NCBI GenBank assembly: GCA_022827265.1
Contig: JAJDTF010000158.1
Coordinates: forward strand, 1-64,000
Source: Acidimicrobiia bacterium
Lineage (GTDB): Bacteria; Actinomycetota; Acidimicrobiia; Acidimicrobiales; Poriferisodalaceae
Reading direction: 5' to 3'
Length of the DNA: 64,000 nt
In this document: in pieces, positions 1 to 7,985 of the stretch
Numbering within the stretch: the stretch's first letter is position 1
Layout of the letters: each line of letters begins with the position of its first letter
Notes under the pieces: model-generated
The model's database searches: none
What the model was told of the DNA's origin: nothing
The model's input: the letters and a program-made list of their open reading frames with translations, nothing else
Position numbers and translations under genes: made by a program

Positions 1-436
1 AGCCGATCTGATCCGCGGCAGCCGCCAGGTCGCCACCGCTGGTGCCGGGAATCGTCGGCACCCCGGCCGCCTCGGCCAGCGCACGTGCTTCGATCTTGGC
101 TCCCATCTGAGCGATGGCCTCTGGATGCGGTCCCACCCAGACCAGGCCCGCCTCAGTCACCGCTCGGGCAAAGGCTGCATTCTCGGAGAGAAAGCCATAG
201 CCGGGATGCACGGCATCTGTGCCGGTGTCGTGCGCAGCCGCCAAGATCGCATGGGTGTCGAGGTACGAGCGGTCGAGTGCCGCGGGACCGATGCAGCGGC
301 TCTCATCTGCTTCTGCGACGAAGGGAGCCGCCCGGTCCGGCTCGGCCCATACGGCCACCGTGCGCCAACCCAGCCGACGGGCGGTGGCGAAGACCCGGCT
401 CGCGATCTCTCCGCGGTTGGCTACCAGCAGCTTCAC
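1..436 (-). CDS. Acyl-CoA carboxylase biotin-carboxylase (alpha) subunit, N-terminal part, cut by window edge
   Basis: My reading of the minus strand from a GTG at 436 gives 145 codons opening with VKLLVANRGEIASRVF, the standard ATP-grasp biotin-carboxylase N-terminus, followed by DAVHPGYGFLSEN and WVGP, both conserved in the family. The enzyme carboxylates biotin with ATP and bicarbonate. An AGGA lies about 8 nt before the GTG, and no in-frame ATG follows the upstream stop. It sits 30 nt downstream of the carboxyltransferase gene on the same strand, so the two are probably cotranscribed subunits of one carboxylase. The rest of the gene, including any biotin-carrier domain, is outside the window. 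Confidence 0.92.
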   Translation of the reverse strand, partial: MKLLVANRGEIASRVFATARRLGWRTVAVWAEPDRAAPFVAEADESRCIGPAALDRSYLDTHAILAAAHDTGTDAVHPGYGFLSENAAFARAVTEAGLVWVGPHPEAIAQMGAKIEARALAEAAGVPTIPGTSGGDLAAAADQIG

Positions 437-466
437 GTCATTGATCCTCGTGCCGATTCCGGCGGG

Positions 467-2092
467 CTACATCCGGTAGACGATGCCGCTGCCGGGAGCC
501 GGGGCATCTTGGCGTGCCGTCAGCGCGAGGCACAGGCCGAGCGTGTCGCGGGTGTCGGCGGGATCGATGAGCCCGTCATCCCACAGGCGGGCAGTGGCGT
601 AGTAGGGGTCGCTCTGGCGCTCGTACTGGTCGGCCACCTCGGCTCGCATCGCGGCGATCTCCTCCTCGGTGGTCTCGGTGCCGCGCATGCCGGCCAGTCG
701 GATGTCCACCAGCACTGTCTGGGCAGTCTCGGCCGACATGGTGGCGATGCGGCTGTTCGGCCAGGCGAACAGGAATCTGGGGTTGAAGCCCCGCCCGCAC
801 ATGCCGTAGTTGCCCGCGCCGTAGGAGCCCCCGATGAGCACCGTGTAGCGGGGCACGGTGGCGTTGGCCACCGCGGAGACCATCTTCGCCCCGTGCTTGG
901 CGATGCCCGCCGCTTCGGAGTCGCTGCCCACCATGTAGCCCGTCGTGTTCTGCAGGAACAGCAGCGGCACGCGGCGCTGCTCGCAGAGCTCGATGAAGTG
1001 CGTGGCCTTGAGGGCATCGGGCGAGAAGATGATCCCGTTGTTGGCAATGATGCCGACCTGAAAGCCCCAGATACGGGCGAAGCCGCACGTGATGTGCTCG
1101 CCCCATTCGGGCTTGAACTCGCTGTAGCGGGAGCCGTCGACGAGTCGGGCGATGACCTCGCGAGCATCGAAGCCGATGCGGTCATCGGCGGAGATCACGC
1201 CGTAGATCTCCGTTGGGTCAAAATGCGGGGCTTCCGGCTCGGTCCACGACAGCCAGTTCTCACGATGGTCGACCAGCCGCTGGTTGGCAGCCGCGCACAG
1301 CTCGTGCAGCTTGCCGTAGGCGGATCGCTCGTCGGGCGCCATGTAGTCGGACACGCCCGAGACACGAGTGTGCAGCGCAGCCCCGCCGAGGTCGTCGGGC
1401 TCGATGATCTCGCCCATGGCAGCCTTCACGATGGGCGGACCGCCGAGGTAGATGCGGCCGATGCCCGACACCATGATGACTTCGTCGCTGAGTGCAGGCA
1501 CATACGCCCCGCCCGCAGTGCAGCCGCCGAGGACCACCGAGATCTGCGGCAAACCCTGAGCGGACAGCCGGGCCTGGCGGTAGAAGCTGCCGCCGAAATG
1601 GTCCTTGTCGGGGAAGATGTCGTCCTGCAGCGGCAGGAATGCCCCGCCGGAGTCGACCAGGTAGATCACGCCGAGGCCGTTCTCGGCGGCGATGTCCTGC
1701 GCTCGCACGTGCTTCTTGATGCTGATCGGCAGCAGCGAGCCGCCCTTCACCGTGGCGTCGTTGGCGATGAACATCCACGGCACGCCGCAGACCACGCCGA
1801 TGCCGGTGACGATGCCGGCGCCGGGAGCACTGTTGTCGTACATGTCCCAGCCGGCCAGCGTGGACAGCTCCATGAACGGCGTATCGGCGTCGCACACCAG
1901 GTCGATGCGGTCGCGCGGCAGGATCTTGCCGCGGCTGTGGTGGCGCTCGATGGAGCGCTCGCGGCCCGCGCCGCCCGAAATGGCGAACTGCTGCCGATCC
2001 CGCAGCGTCGCGAGCAGGTCGGCATAGGCAGCCGCGTTCTTTTCGAACTCGCTGCTGGCGGTATCGATGCGGCTCTCGAACTGTCTCATCAA
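467..2092 (-). CDS. mccB: Acyl-CoA carboxylase carboxyltransferase (beta) subunit, methylcrotonyl-CoA type
   Basis: This 541-residue protein has the normal length of a carboxyltransferase beta subunit, which moves CO2 from carboxybiotin to an acyl-CoA. The oxyanion-hole and CoA segments GGCTAGGAYVPALSDEV and IGGSYGAGNYGMCGRGF are those of methylcrotonyl-CoA carboxylase rather than the propionyl-CoA type, so a role in leucine or isoprenoid-acid breakdown is likely. Two crotonase-fold halves are visible, about residues 60-290 and 300-520. Its ATG overlaps the stop of the preceding small gene in an ATGA, and the biotin-carboxylase subunit follows. The geranyl-CoA carboxylase beta subunit is the main alternative for the substrate. 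Confidence 0.93.
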   Translation of the reverse strand: MMRQFESRIDTASSEFEKNAAAYADLLATLRDRQQFAISGGAGRERSIERHHSRGKILPRDRIDLVCDADTPFMELSTLAGWDMYDNSAPGAGIVTGIGVVCGVPWMFIANDATVKGGSLLPISIKKHVRAQDIAAENGLGVIYLVDSGGAFLPLQDDIFPDKDHFGGSFYRQARLSAQGLPQISVVLGGCTAGGAYVPALSDEVIMVSGIGRIYLGGPPIVKAAMGEIIEPDDLGGAALHTRVSGVSDYMAPDERSAYGKLHELCAAANQRLVDHRENWLSWTEPEAPHFDPTEIYGVISADDRIGFDAREVIARLVDGSRYSEFKPEWGEHITCGFARIWGFQVGIIANNGIIFSPDALKATHFIELCEQRRVPLLFLQNTTGYMVGSDSEAAGIAKHGAKMVSAVANATVPRYTVLIGGSYGAGNYGMCGRGFNPRFLFAWPNSRIATMSAETAQTVLVDIRLAGMRGTETTEEEIAAMRAEVADQYERQSDPYYATARLWDDGLIDPADTRDTLGLCLALTARQDAPAPGSGIVYRM

Positions 2093-2385
2093 CTCGTTCT
2101 GCTGTAGCGAGCCTGCACCTCATCGACGGGCAGCCTGAGCAGCTTGGCGATCCGCTCGGGTGAACTGCCGGTGCGGCGAGCCTCCTCGACTAGGTCGCAT
2201 ACGCGCTGCCGGTCGCTCGCGGCGCGCAGAGCGCAGCGCCAGAGCTCCTGCTCCGCGGCGGTCATCGGGGTCGTGTGCTTGGGGTCCAGCGAGTGCGCAT
2301 ACGCGCAGATCTCATCGGCGTGCGCTTCGCAGTAGCTGTCGATTTCCTCTTCGGCCATTCCCGTGAAGTCGAGATTCAGAGGCAT
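2089..2385 (-). CDS. Small acidic protein of unknown function upstream of the carboxylase
   Basis: The 98-residue product is not recognised. It is Cys- and Glu-rich in its first half, and its C-terminal segment (SPERIAKLLRLPVDEVQARY, about residues 74-93) looks like a helix-turn-helix of the sigma-region-4 kind. The stop overlaps the carboxyltransferase ATG (ATGA), so it is translationally coupled to that gene, and it begins 4 nt after the gene before it. A regulatory or accessory role for the carboxylase is possible but is inference only. Confidence 0.6.
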   Translation of the reverse strand: MPLNLDFTGMAEEEIDSYCEAHADEICAYAHSLDPKHTTPMTAAEQELWRCALRAASDRQRVCDLVEEARRTGSSPERIAKLLRLPVDEVQARYSRTS

Positions 2386-2389
2386 GTCC

Positions 2390-2635
2390 TCACCTTAGGC
2401 GTGTCGTTCTCGCAGGCATCGCGTGGATGATCCGGAGCTTCCCGCCAGCACCGTCATCCACGATGACGAGCTCCAGGAATGCGCCGTCGCGTTGGGAGCC
2501 GATAGCGAAGATGCGCCCGTCGTCTCCGAAGTCGATCTGGTGCGGATTGCGAAGGGCATGCAAGATGTCGGCATCGGGCACGCCGTGGCGACGCGCTGAC
2601 GGCGTGATAGCCGCTGGATCCTCGTCATTTTCCAT
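2390..2635 (-). CDS. Small protein resembling actinobacterial BrnT/toxin-like family
   Basis: The 81-residue reading from the ATG at 2635 contains ITPSARRHGVPDADILHAL, a charged segment around DDGRIFAIGSQRDG, and a LELVIVDD strand followed by RIIHAMPAR. From memory, this arrangement (S-A-R-K-H-G near the start, I-I-H-A near the end) matches a small actinobacterial family often labelled as putative toxin. No antitoxin partner is next to it. The frame is open further upstream to 2704, but that part runs into the decayed dehydrogenase fragment, so the shorter start is preferred. Function uncertain. Confidence 0.5.
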   Translation of the reverse strand: MENDEDPAAITPSARRHGVPDADILHALRNPHQIDFGDDGRIFAIGSQRDGAFLELVIVDDGAGGKLRIIHAMPARTTRLR

Positions 2636-2726
2636 CTGCGCGGCACGGTAAGAACGGCGATGTGCTCGCTGCAAACGAATTTCGGCAACGAGTCGGTGCG
2701 ACAACGTCCGGCATTGGCGCCTCCAG

Positions 2727-2985
2727 GTGTCGGCGCACGGTGTGCCAGGCGATGTCGATCAGGTCGGCATCGGTCTGAATGAGCACGAAGCACAAATGCC
2801 TCGGCCGGGTGCCGTCGACGATGTCGGCCAGGATCCACCAGTCGGCCGCGGTGCAGCACCCCTCGGAAGGCCGCGCCATTCCCTCGGGCACCCCGGAACC
2901 GGCGAAGACCGCACCTGGGTTGGTGGCGTAGAACCCGGCCACGGTAGTCGCTGCGAGGTAGGCGGCTCAGAATGGCTCTTCCGCG
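2727..2985 (-). pseudogene. Decayed internal fragment of an acyl-CoA dehydrogenase gene
   Basis: Read on the minus strand this stretch gives GFYATNPGAVFAGSGVPEG, CTAADWWILADIVDGTRP and LCFVLIQTDADLID. These match the internal part (about residues 109-187) of the intact dehydrogenase at 3797-4963. Relative to the intact copy, 12 codons are missing between ARP and CTAADWW, and similarity is lost on both sides: there is no N-terminal 100 residues and no C-terminal domain. Weak nucleotide similarity continues to about 2985. From there to 3109 I see nothing. It is the remnant of a second, partly duplicated copy. Confidence 0.85.
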
Positions 2986-3109
2986 GACGCGAAGACCCCA
3001 CCACCCCAGTACTCATGAAAAATCAGGGCGAGACACAAGCTGAATGCACTGTGGCGCTCGCGACCTTGACCTGCCGTCAAGACGGCGCTGCTGTCCACGG
3101 CCTCGGACA

Positions 3110-3127
3110 GTTATACTGAGATATAAC
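3110..3127. promoter_or_regulatory. Inverted repeat upstream of mazEF, probable autoregulatory operator
   Basis: GTTATA-ctgaga-TATAAC is a perfect 6-bp inverted repeat in an otherwise GC-rich context. It ends 14 nt before the antitoxin ATG and just before its GGAGG. MazE/AbrB-type antitoxins repress their own operons through palindromes at this position, and the A/T core could also hold the -10 element. The operator role is inferred from position and symmetry. Confidence 0.55.
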
Positions 3128-3141
3128 TTGCGGAGGCATTG

Positions 3142-3393
3142 ATGCATTCCACGACGATGCGGCAAGTCGGTGGCTCGGTCATGCTGGCAGTGCCGCCGGC
3201 ATTGCTCGACGTGATCGGCGTGCGCGCCGGTTCGACGGTCGACCTCGATATCGACAGCGGGCGTCTCATCGTCGCGCCTCGCAGCCGCCCGCAGTACACA
3301 CTTGAGCAGTTGATCGCCGAGTGCGACCAGGAAGCTCCAGACGACGAACGGGATTGGATTGACGGGGCGCCCGCTGGCCGCGAACTGCTGTGA
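3142..3393 (+). CDS. mazE: MazE-like antitoxin (AbrB/SpoVT swapped-hairpin family)
   Basis: The 83-residue product begins MHSTTMRQVGGSVMLAVPPALLDVIGVRAG, the swapped-hairpin DNA-binding fold of MazE antitoxins (a beta strand, then V-P-x-x-L-L, then G-V-x-A-G). The acidic C-terminus (residues about 57-75) would bind and neutralise the toxin. A GGAGG at 3132-3136 lies 5 nt before the ATG, which favours this start over the TTG one codon earlier. Its stop overlaps the start of the MazF-type gene (GTGA), the usual antitoxin-toxin coupling. Confidence 0.85.
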   Translation: MHSTTMRQVGGSVMLAVPPALLDVIGVRAGSTVDLDIDSGRLIVAPRSRPQYTLEQLIAECDQEAPDDERDWIDGAPAGRELL

Positions 3394-3725
3394 CCCAGCG
3401 GGGCGAGATCTGGCGCGTCGACCTCAACCCGACGGCTGGGCACGAGCAGCGCGGCACCCGGCCTGTCATGGTGGTGTCGCCCACTGAGTTCAACGCTGTG
3501 ACGGGCACACCGGTCGTGGTACCGATCACCACAGGCGGGCAGTTCGCGCGTCGGCGCGGGTTCGCCGTGCCGCTTGACGGTGCTGACACTCGAACCCGCG
3601 GCGTGGTGCGTTGCGACCAGCCCCGGGCGCTCGACCTGACTGCACGCAACGGGAAGTTCCTCGAAAGAGCACCCGACGGCATTGTCGATGAGGTGATCGC
3701 CCGGCTCGTGACCATACTCGGCTGA
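3390..3725 (+). CDS. mazF: MazF-type mRNA interferase toxin
   Basis: The 111-residue protein has the PemK/MazF pattern: RGEIWRVDLNPTAGHEQRGTRPVMVVS at the N-terminus, with the conserved GxE/HQ-x-x-RPxxVVS loop, then TPVVVPITT, then CDQPRALDL. The family cleaves RNA at short specific sequences and is held inactive by the MazE partner encoded just upstream. The start is a GTG overlapping the antitoxin stop. The pair lies between a decayed and an intact copy of the dehydrogenase gene, which suggests rearrangement at this spot. Confidence 0.9.
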   Translation: MTQRGEIWRVDLNPTAGHEQRGTRPVMVVSPTEFNAVTGTPVVVPITTGGQFARRRGFAVPLDGADTRTRGVVRCDQPRALDLTARNGKFLERAPDGIVDEVIARLVTILG

Positions 3726-3796
3726 ATGGCGACGGTTGGTTGGCCGTCAGCCGGTCATTGGCGTCGCCGATCCCGCTTCCGGATCGTCGCATCGGG

Positions 3797-4963
3797 TCAG
3801 AAGTTGGGGTCGTCTGAGTCGAGGCCGAGGAGTACGCGGCCGGCGGTGCCCATCTGGTAGCTGCCCACCATGAAGTGGCCGGCGACGGCCCTCACGTCGT
3901 TCAACAAGCCGCCGAGCGGCGACGAGGTGTAGTTGGCGCTGCTGCCGGTGGCGGTCACTAGCGTTTCCACCGCAACGATGCAGTTCTGCACGCTCCACGA
4001 GCACGCCAAGCGCGCACGCGCATGCTGTGCTGGCGACACGTCGCCGCAGGCTGAGGCGGTCTCCCAGATCTCCGACAGCACTTCGGCAACGAAGGCTCGA
4101 CCGGCACCGGCGAGTGCGGTGGCGCGGGCCATGGCTGCCTGGGCGTCGGGCCGACTGGCCAGCGCCGAGCGGTTGTACAGCGGGGTCTTGGCGGCAGCCA
4201 GCGCTGCGAATTCGTCGATCGCCCGGTCGGCGACGCCCGATGCCACGCCAGTCTTGGGGAAGGGGAATCTCAACCCCGACGGCAGGCGGTAATAGGGGTG
4301 CTCGTTCGGCTTGGGCAGCGAGAAATTCTCGACGACCGAGGCCCGCTCGTCGGGCACGAAGCGCTCCTTCAGCACGACGTCGTGGCTGCCGGTTCCTCGC
4401 AGGCCCACGGTGTGCCAGGTGTCGTCGATCAAGGCCGCATCGGCCGGAATGAGCACGAAGCACAGCTGCCTGGGCCGGGTTCCGTCGACGATGTTGGCCA
4501 GGATCCACCAGTCGGCCGCAGTGCAGCCGCTCACGAACGACCAGCGGCCGTCCACGATCCAGCCGCCGTCGCCCGGCCGTGCCACCCCCTTGGGCACCCC
4601 GGATCCGGCGATGACTGCACCTGGGTTGGTCGCATAGAACCCTGTCACCGTGGCGGGATCGAGGTAGGCGGCAAAGATCTCCGCTTCCTCATTGCAGGTC
4701 ATGGCCACCCAGCCCGTGGATGGGTGCTCGTAGGCAACCCGACGGCTGAACTCGATGAACTCAGCGGGGTGGCGCCCGCCGCCGCCGAGCTCGGAAGGCA
4801 CCAGCAGTCGCATGAGGCCGAGGCGCCCCATCTCGGCGATGATCTCAGGGTAGGGGTTGCGCTCGGCGTCGCTGTGCTCTCCTCCGGCGCGAACCCGCGC
4901 CAGCAGTTCGTCACTCAGCTCGGGGGGAGGCGGGTGCCGCCACGGCGACGGGCTGTCGGCCAT
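3797..4963 (-). CDS. Acyl-CoA dehydrogenase-fold flavoprotein (flavin-dependent monooxygenase-like)
   Basis: The 388 residues show the acyl-CoA dehydrogenase fold: an N-terminal helical domain (MGRLGLMRLLVPSELGGGG), the middle beta domain with FYATNPGAVIAGSG, GWIVDGRWSFVSGC and WHTVGLRGTGSHDVV, and a C-terminal helical domain of the Acyl-CoA_dh_2 type. This is the layout of HsaA/HpaH-like group D monooxygenases and related dehydrogenases. The usual catalytic Glu of true acyl-CoA dehydrogenases is not evident. It has its own ATG and no cotranscribed partner. A similar but damaged fragment lies 0.8 kb beyond its 3' end. The substrate cannot be told. Confidence 0.85.
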   Translation of the reverse strand: MADSPSPWRHPPPPELSDELLARVRAGGEHSDAERNPYPEIIAEMGRLGLMRLLVPSELGGGGRHPAEFIEFSRRVAYEHPSTGWVAMTCNEEAEIFAAYLDPATVTGFYATNPGAVIAGSGVPKGVARPGDGGWIVDGRWSFVSGCTAADWWILANIVDGTRPRQLCFVLIPADAALIDDTWHTVGLRGTGSHDVVLKERFVPDERASVVENFSLPKPNEHPYYRLPSGLRFPFPKTGVASGVADRAIDEFAALAAAKTPLYNRSALASRPDAQAAMARATALAGAGRAFVAEVLSEIWETASACGDVSPAQHARARLACSWSVQNCIVAVETLVTATGSSANYTSSPLGGLLNDVRAVAGHFMVGSYQMGTAGRVLLGLDSDDPNF

Positions 4964-5060
4964 CCGGGCAAGCTAACCGCCGCGCAACAGCGAGCGCCTG
5001 CGTATCGTCGTACCGGCCCGCACCGCGCAGGACTCGTTCCGGCGCAGCGCCTGACACATC

Positions 5061-7592
5061 ATGAGCGTGAGTTCAGGGACCCACATGACGTCACCCGAAG
5101 CCAGCCAGTACACGGCGTCGGCGCCGCTTGCGGGCATGGCCGTTCTGGACCTCACCGATCACCGCGGCGAATTCGGACCGTGGCTGCTGGGCGAGCTCGG
5201 CGCCGATGTGATCAAGGTCGAGCCGCCCGGCGGTACTGAGGGCCGAGCGGCACTGCCGCGGAGGCCGCAGCAGGGGCCCGCGGGCGACCTGCGCAGCTGG
5301 CAGTTCTGCGCGTACAACTCCAACAAGCGCTCCATCGTGCTGGATCTGGACGACCCCGACGACCGGCAGGTGTTCGAGGGCCTGGTCAAGCTCGGCGACT
5401 TCGTCTACGAGTCGGGTGTGGTGGGAAACCTGGCTGCAGCCGGGTACAGCCACGATGATCTCGGGGCGCTGAACCAGCGAATCGTTCACGTGCAGGTCAC
5501 GCCGTTCGGTCTCGACGGGCCCCGCAGCGCCGATCCCGCCTCGGAACTGTCGCTGGCGGCACTGGGCGGTCCGGCGAACATGCAGGGCGTCTTCGAGCGG
5601 GCGCCCGTGAAGATCTCGATCGCTCAGGCGTGGCGTCATGCGGGCGCGGAAGCCGCGGCGGCAGGGTTGATGGCCCATGCGCGCATGCGCGTCACCGGCT
5701 CAGCGCAGTACGTCGGCGTGTCGGCTCAGGCGGCGATGACCTGGACGCTCCTCAATGCCATGGAGACCCACGCGATCTGCGGGCGCGACTTCAAGCGCTC
5801 GGGCACGGTCGCGCAGCTGGCCGTGCCGCTGCAGATGCGCTACCGCACCCAGGACGGCTGGGCGATCGCTGTGGCCCGGGGCGTGGCAACGGGTCGGCTG
5901 CTCGACTGGTACATCGAGGAGGGCCTTGCAGACGAGAGCTGGCGTGCCGAGGACTGGAGCACCTACGACATGCGCGGCGCCGCCGGCGAACCGATCAGCC
6001 GGACGTTCGACGAGCTGTACGGGGCGATGGTGGGACTGTGCGAACGGCACACCAACGCCGACCTCCTGCAGCGTTCGATGCTGCTGAAGGAGACGATTGC
6101 GCCAGTTCACACCGTGGCCGACCTTGTCGGGCTGGAGCATCTGCGCGTGCGCGATTTCTGGCGGCCGGTGCACGGCGGGGATGCGGCAGGCGTCGAGCTC
6201 CCCGGTGGCCCTGCGACCATCGACGGAATCCGCATCGGCACGAAGCGGCAGCCGCCGCGCCTCGACGAGCACGGCGCCGAGATCAGGGCGCAACTCGCTG
6301 AAATCAGTGCCGATGTCGCCGCAGATGCCGAGCTTGCGGACCCGTCGCCCGCTCAACCGACAGTGTGGGGGGTGGGCGATGCTGATCTGCCCTTCGCCGG
6401 ACTCCGCGTAGCGGACTTCAGCTGGATCGGCGTGGGGCCTATCACGGCGAAGGCGCTCGCCGATCACGGCGCGACCGTGGTGCGGATCGAATCCAGCTCG
6501 CGACTCGACGGGCTGCGTGCGAACCCGCCGTTCAAGGACGACGTCATCGATGTCGACATGGCCCACTTCTTCGGCACGTTCAACACGTCCAAGCTCAGCA
6601 TCGATATCGACCTCAAGACTCCCGCGGGTGTCGAGATCGCCCGTCGGATGATCGCGTGGGCCGATGTGGTGGTGGAAGCCTGGACACCGGGCACCTTCGC
6701 TCGCACCATCGCCAGCGATGAACTGATCGCCGAGCTGAACCCGAAAGCCATCGTGGTGCACACGTCGCTGCTGGCCAGCGGCGGTCCGCTGTCGGCGCTC
6801 GGCGGATTCGGCTATCACGCTGCTGCCATCGCGGGCTTCTACCCGGTCGTGGGCTGGCCCGATCTGCCGCCCGATGGCCCCTACCTCGCCTACACGGACA
6901 CCATCTCCCCGCGCATCATCACCGCCACACTGCTGGCGGCGCTGGATCGCCGTCGCCGGACCGGCGAGGGCTGCGTCATCGAAGCAGCGCAGCTCGAGTG
7001 CGGATTGCAGTTCCTGGCTCCCGAGCTGGCGGACTACGGAGAAAGCGGCACCGTGGCCACCCGCATGGGCAACCGCGACCCCGAGGTGGCCCCGCAGGGG
7101 GTGTACCCGTGTGAGGGGGAGGACCGGTGGTGCGCCATCACCATCGCCGACGACGAGCAATGGGCAGCGCTGGTGAAGTTCATGGATGCTCCGCAGTGGG
7201 CCCTCGCGCCCGAGTTGTCGACAGTCGAAGGGCGCCTCGCGGCCCACGATGCGATCGACGACGAGATCGCGGCGTGGACCGCCGATCAGGATGCAGCCAC
7301 GCTGGAACGGCAACTGCTCGATGCCGGGATCGCAGCAGGCATGGTGCAGCGCAGCAGCGACCTGCTCGCCGACCCGCAGTATGCGCACCGCGGCTTCCAT
7401 CGGTGGCTGGAGCATCCCCGGATGGGGACCGTGCCCTACTCGGGCCACCAGTACAAGATCGCCGGGTACGACCATGGACCGAGGTTCGCGGCACCTATGA
7501 TCGGACAGCACACCTACGACGTGCTCAGCGGCGAACTGGGCCTCACCGACGACGAGATCGCCGAAGCCGCCGCAGCCGGCGCACTGGGCTGA
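5061..7592 (+). CDS. Tandem-domain CaiB/BaiF (family III) CoA-transferase
   Basis: At 843 residues this is twice the usual family length: one CoA-transferase domain at about residues 24-410 and a second at about 445-835. Each begins with the hallmark LDLTDHRGEFGPWLLGELGADVIKVE or its counterpart AGLRVADFSWIGVGPITAKALADHGATVVRIE. Each also has an N-x-x-K-x-S-I-x-x-D-L segment. Domain 2 keeps a Tyr-Thr-Asp at the position of the family's catalytic Asp; domain 1 reads SIAQAWRHAG there and lacks it. Family members transfer CoA between carboxylic acids. ATG 5085, which has an AGGGA before it, is an alternative start eight codons in. Confidence 0.88.
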   Translation: MSVSSGTHMTSPEASQYTASAPLAGMAVLDLTDHRGEFGPWLLGELGADVIKVEPPGGTEGRAALPRRPQQGPAGDLRSWQFCAYNSNKRSIVLDLDDPDDRQVFEGLVKLGDFVYESGVVGNLAAAGYSHDDLGALNQRIVHVQVTPFGLDGPRSADPASELSLAALGGPANMQGVFERAPVKISIAQAWRHAGAEAAAAGLMAHARMRVTGSAQYVGVSAQAAMTWTLLNAMETHAICGRDFKRSGTVAQLAVPLQMRYRTQDGWAIAVARGVATGRLLDWYIEEGLADESWRAEDWSTYDMRGAAGEPISRTFDELYGAMVGLCERHTNADLLQRSMLLKETIAPVHTVADLVGLEHLRVRDFWRPVHGGDAAGVELPGGPATIDGIRIGTKRQPPRLDEHGAEIRAQLAEISADVAADAELADPSPAQPTVWGVGDADLPFAGLRVADFSWIGVGPITAKALADHGATVVRIESSSRLDGLRANPPFKDDVIDVDMAHFFGTFNTSKLSIDIDLKTPAGVEIARRMIAWADVVVEAWTPGTFARTIASDELIAELNPKAIVVHTSLLASGGPLSALGGFGYHAAAIAGFYPVVGWPDLPPDGPYLAYTDTISPRIITATLLAALDRRRRTGEGCVIEAAQLECGLQFLAPELADYGESGTVATRMGNRDPEVAPQGVYPCEGEDRWCAITIADDEQWAALVKFMDAPQWALAPELSTVEGRLAAHDAIDDEIAAWTADQDAATLERQLLDAGIAAGMVQRSSDLLADPQYAHRGFHRWLEHPRMGTVPYSGHQYKIAGYDHGPRFAAPMIGQHTYDVLSGELGLTDDEIAEAAAAGALG

Positions 7593-7599
7593 GAGCCGG

Positions 7600-7950
7600 C
7601 TACCGCAGTCCGCGCTCCCGCTGTCGTCTGTCGCGTAACCGGTCTGCCGTGACTTGGCACAGATGCGTGACTATTGCCCGGTAGATGGCGGCAATCGCCC
7701 AGGTCCATGCCATCAGCACGACGAAGCAGCCGATGCCTGCAACGAGCCTCAGCCCTGTTCCGTTGAAGTGAGCAGAAAACCGCAGAGACATCCCCGGCGC
7801 CGAGTACACCCCCAACATGAGGTAAGCGACCTGAAAGAAGAGTCCGATCCGGTCTGCCAGCACGCCATAGCAGCGGTCGCTTGGTTGGAAAAAGCAAAGC
7901 TGCCAAGCGAACCGGCGTGCCCGATCGAAGAATGCGGCCACGGCTCTCAT
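7600..7950 (-). CDS. Small putative membrane protein
   Basis: The 116-residue product is not recognised. It has two hydrophobic stretches, about residues 37-55 and 70-93 (VAGIGCFVVLMAWTWAIAAIY), and a basic C-terminal tail (DRLRDRRQRERGLR), which suggests two membrane helices with a cytoplasmic tail. Third-position GC is lower than in its neighbours. A TAGGTT sits 9 nt before the ATG on this strand. It is transcribed away from the oxidoreductase gene at 7986 and towards the CoA-transferase. It may be a real small gene or a chance frame. Confidence 0.45.
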   Translation of the reverse strand: MRAVAAFFDRARRFAWQLCFFQPSDRCYGVLADRIGLFFQVAYLMLGVYSAPGMSLRFSAHFNGTGLRLVAGIGCFVVLMAWTWAIAAIYRAIVTHLCQVTADRLRDRRQRERGLR

Positions 7951-7959
7951 GTGCTGGGC

Positions 7960-7969
7960 AACCTAGCCT
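7960..7969. promoter_or_regulatory. Overlapping divergent -10-like boxes
   Basis: TAGCCT on the plus strand (7964-7969) and TAGGTT on the minus strand (7965-7960) overlap by two bases. They point at the oxidoreductase start (7986, with AGGAG before it) and at the minus-strand start at 7950. This is a positional inference from the TANNNT pattern. No clear -35 was found for either. Confidence 0.3.
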
Positions 7970-7985
7970 CGCAGGAGTGACTTCG

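Noticed and set aside
125-2107. Long plus-strand open frame of 660 codons opposite the carboxylase genes
   Set aside because: It is the antisense shadow of the carboxylase genes in a GC-rich genome. It has no recognisable fold, is rich in Gly, Ala, His and Arg, and the minus-strand protein is clearly MCC beta.
5700-7511. 603-codon minus-strand frame opposite the CoA-transferase
   Set aside because: Antisense shadow; the plus strand encodes a well-conserved double CaiB/BaiF protein over the same bases.
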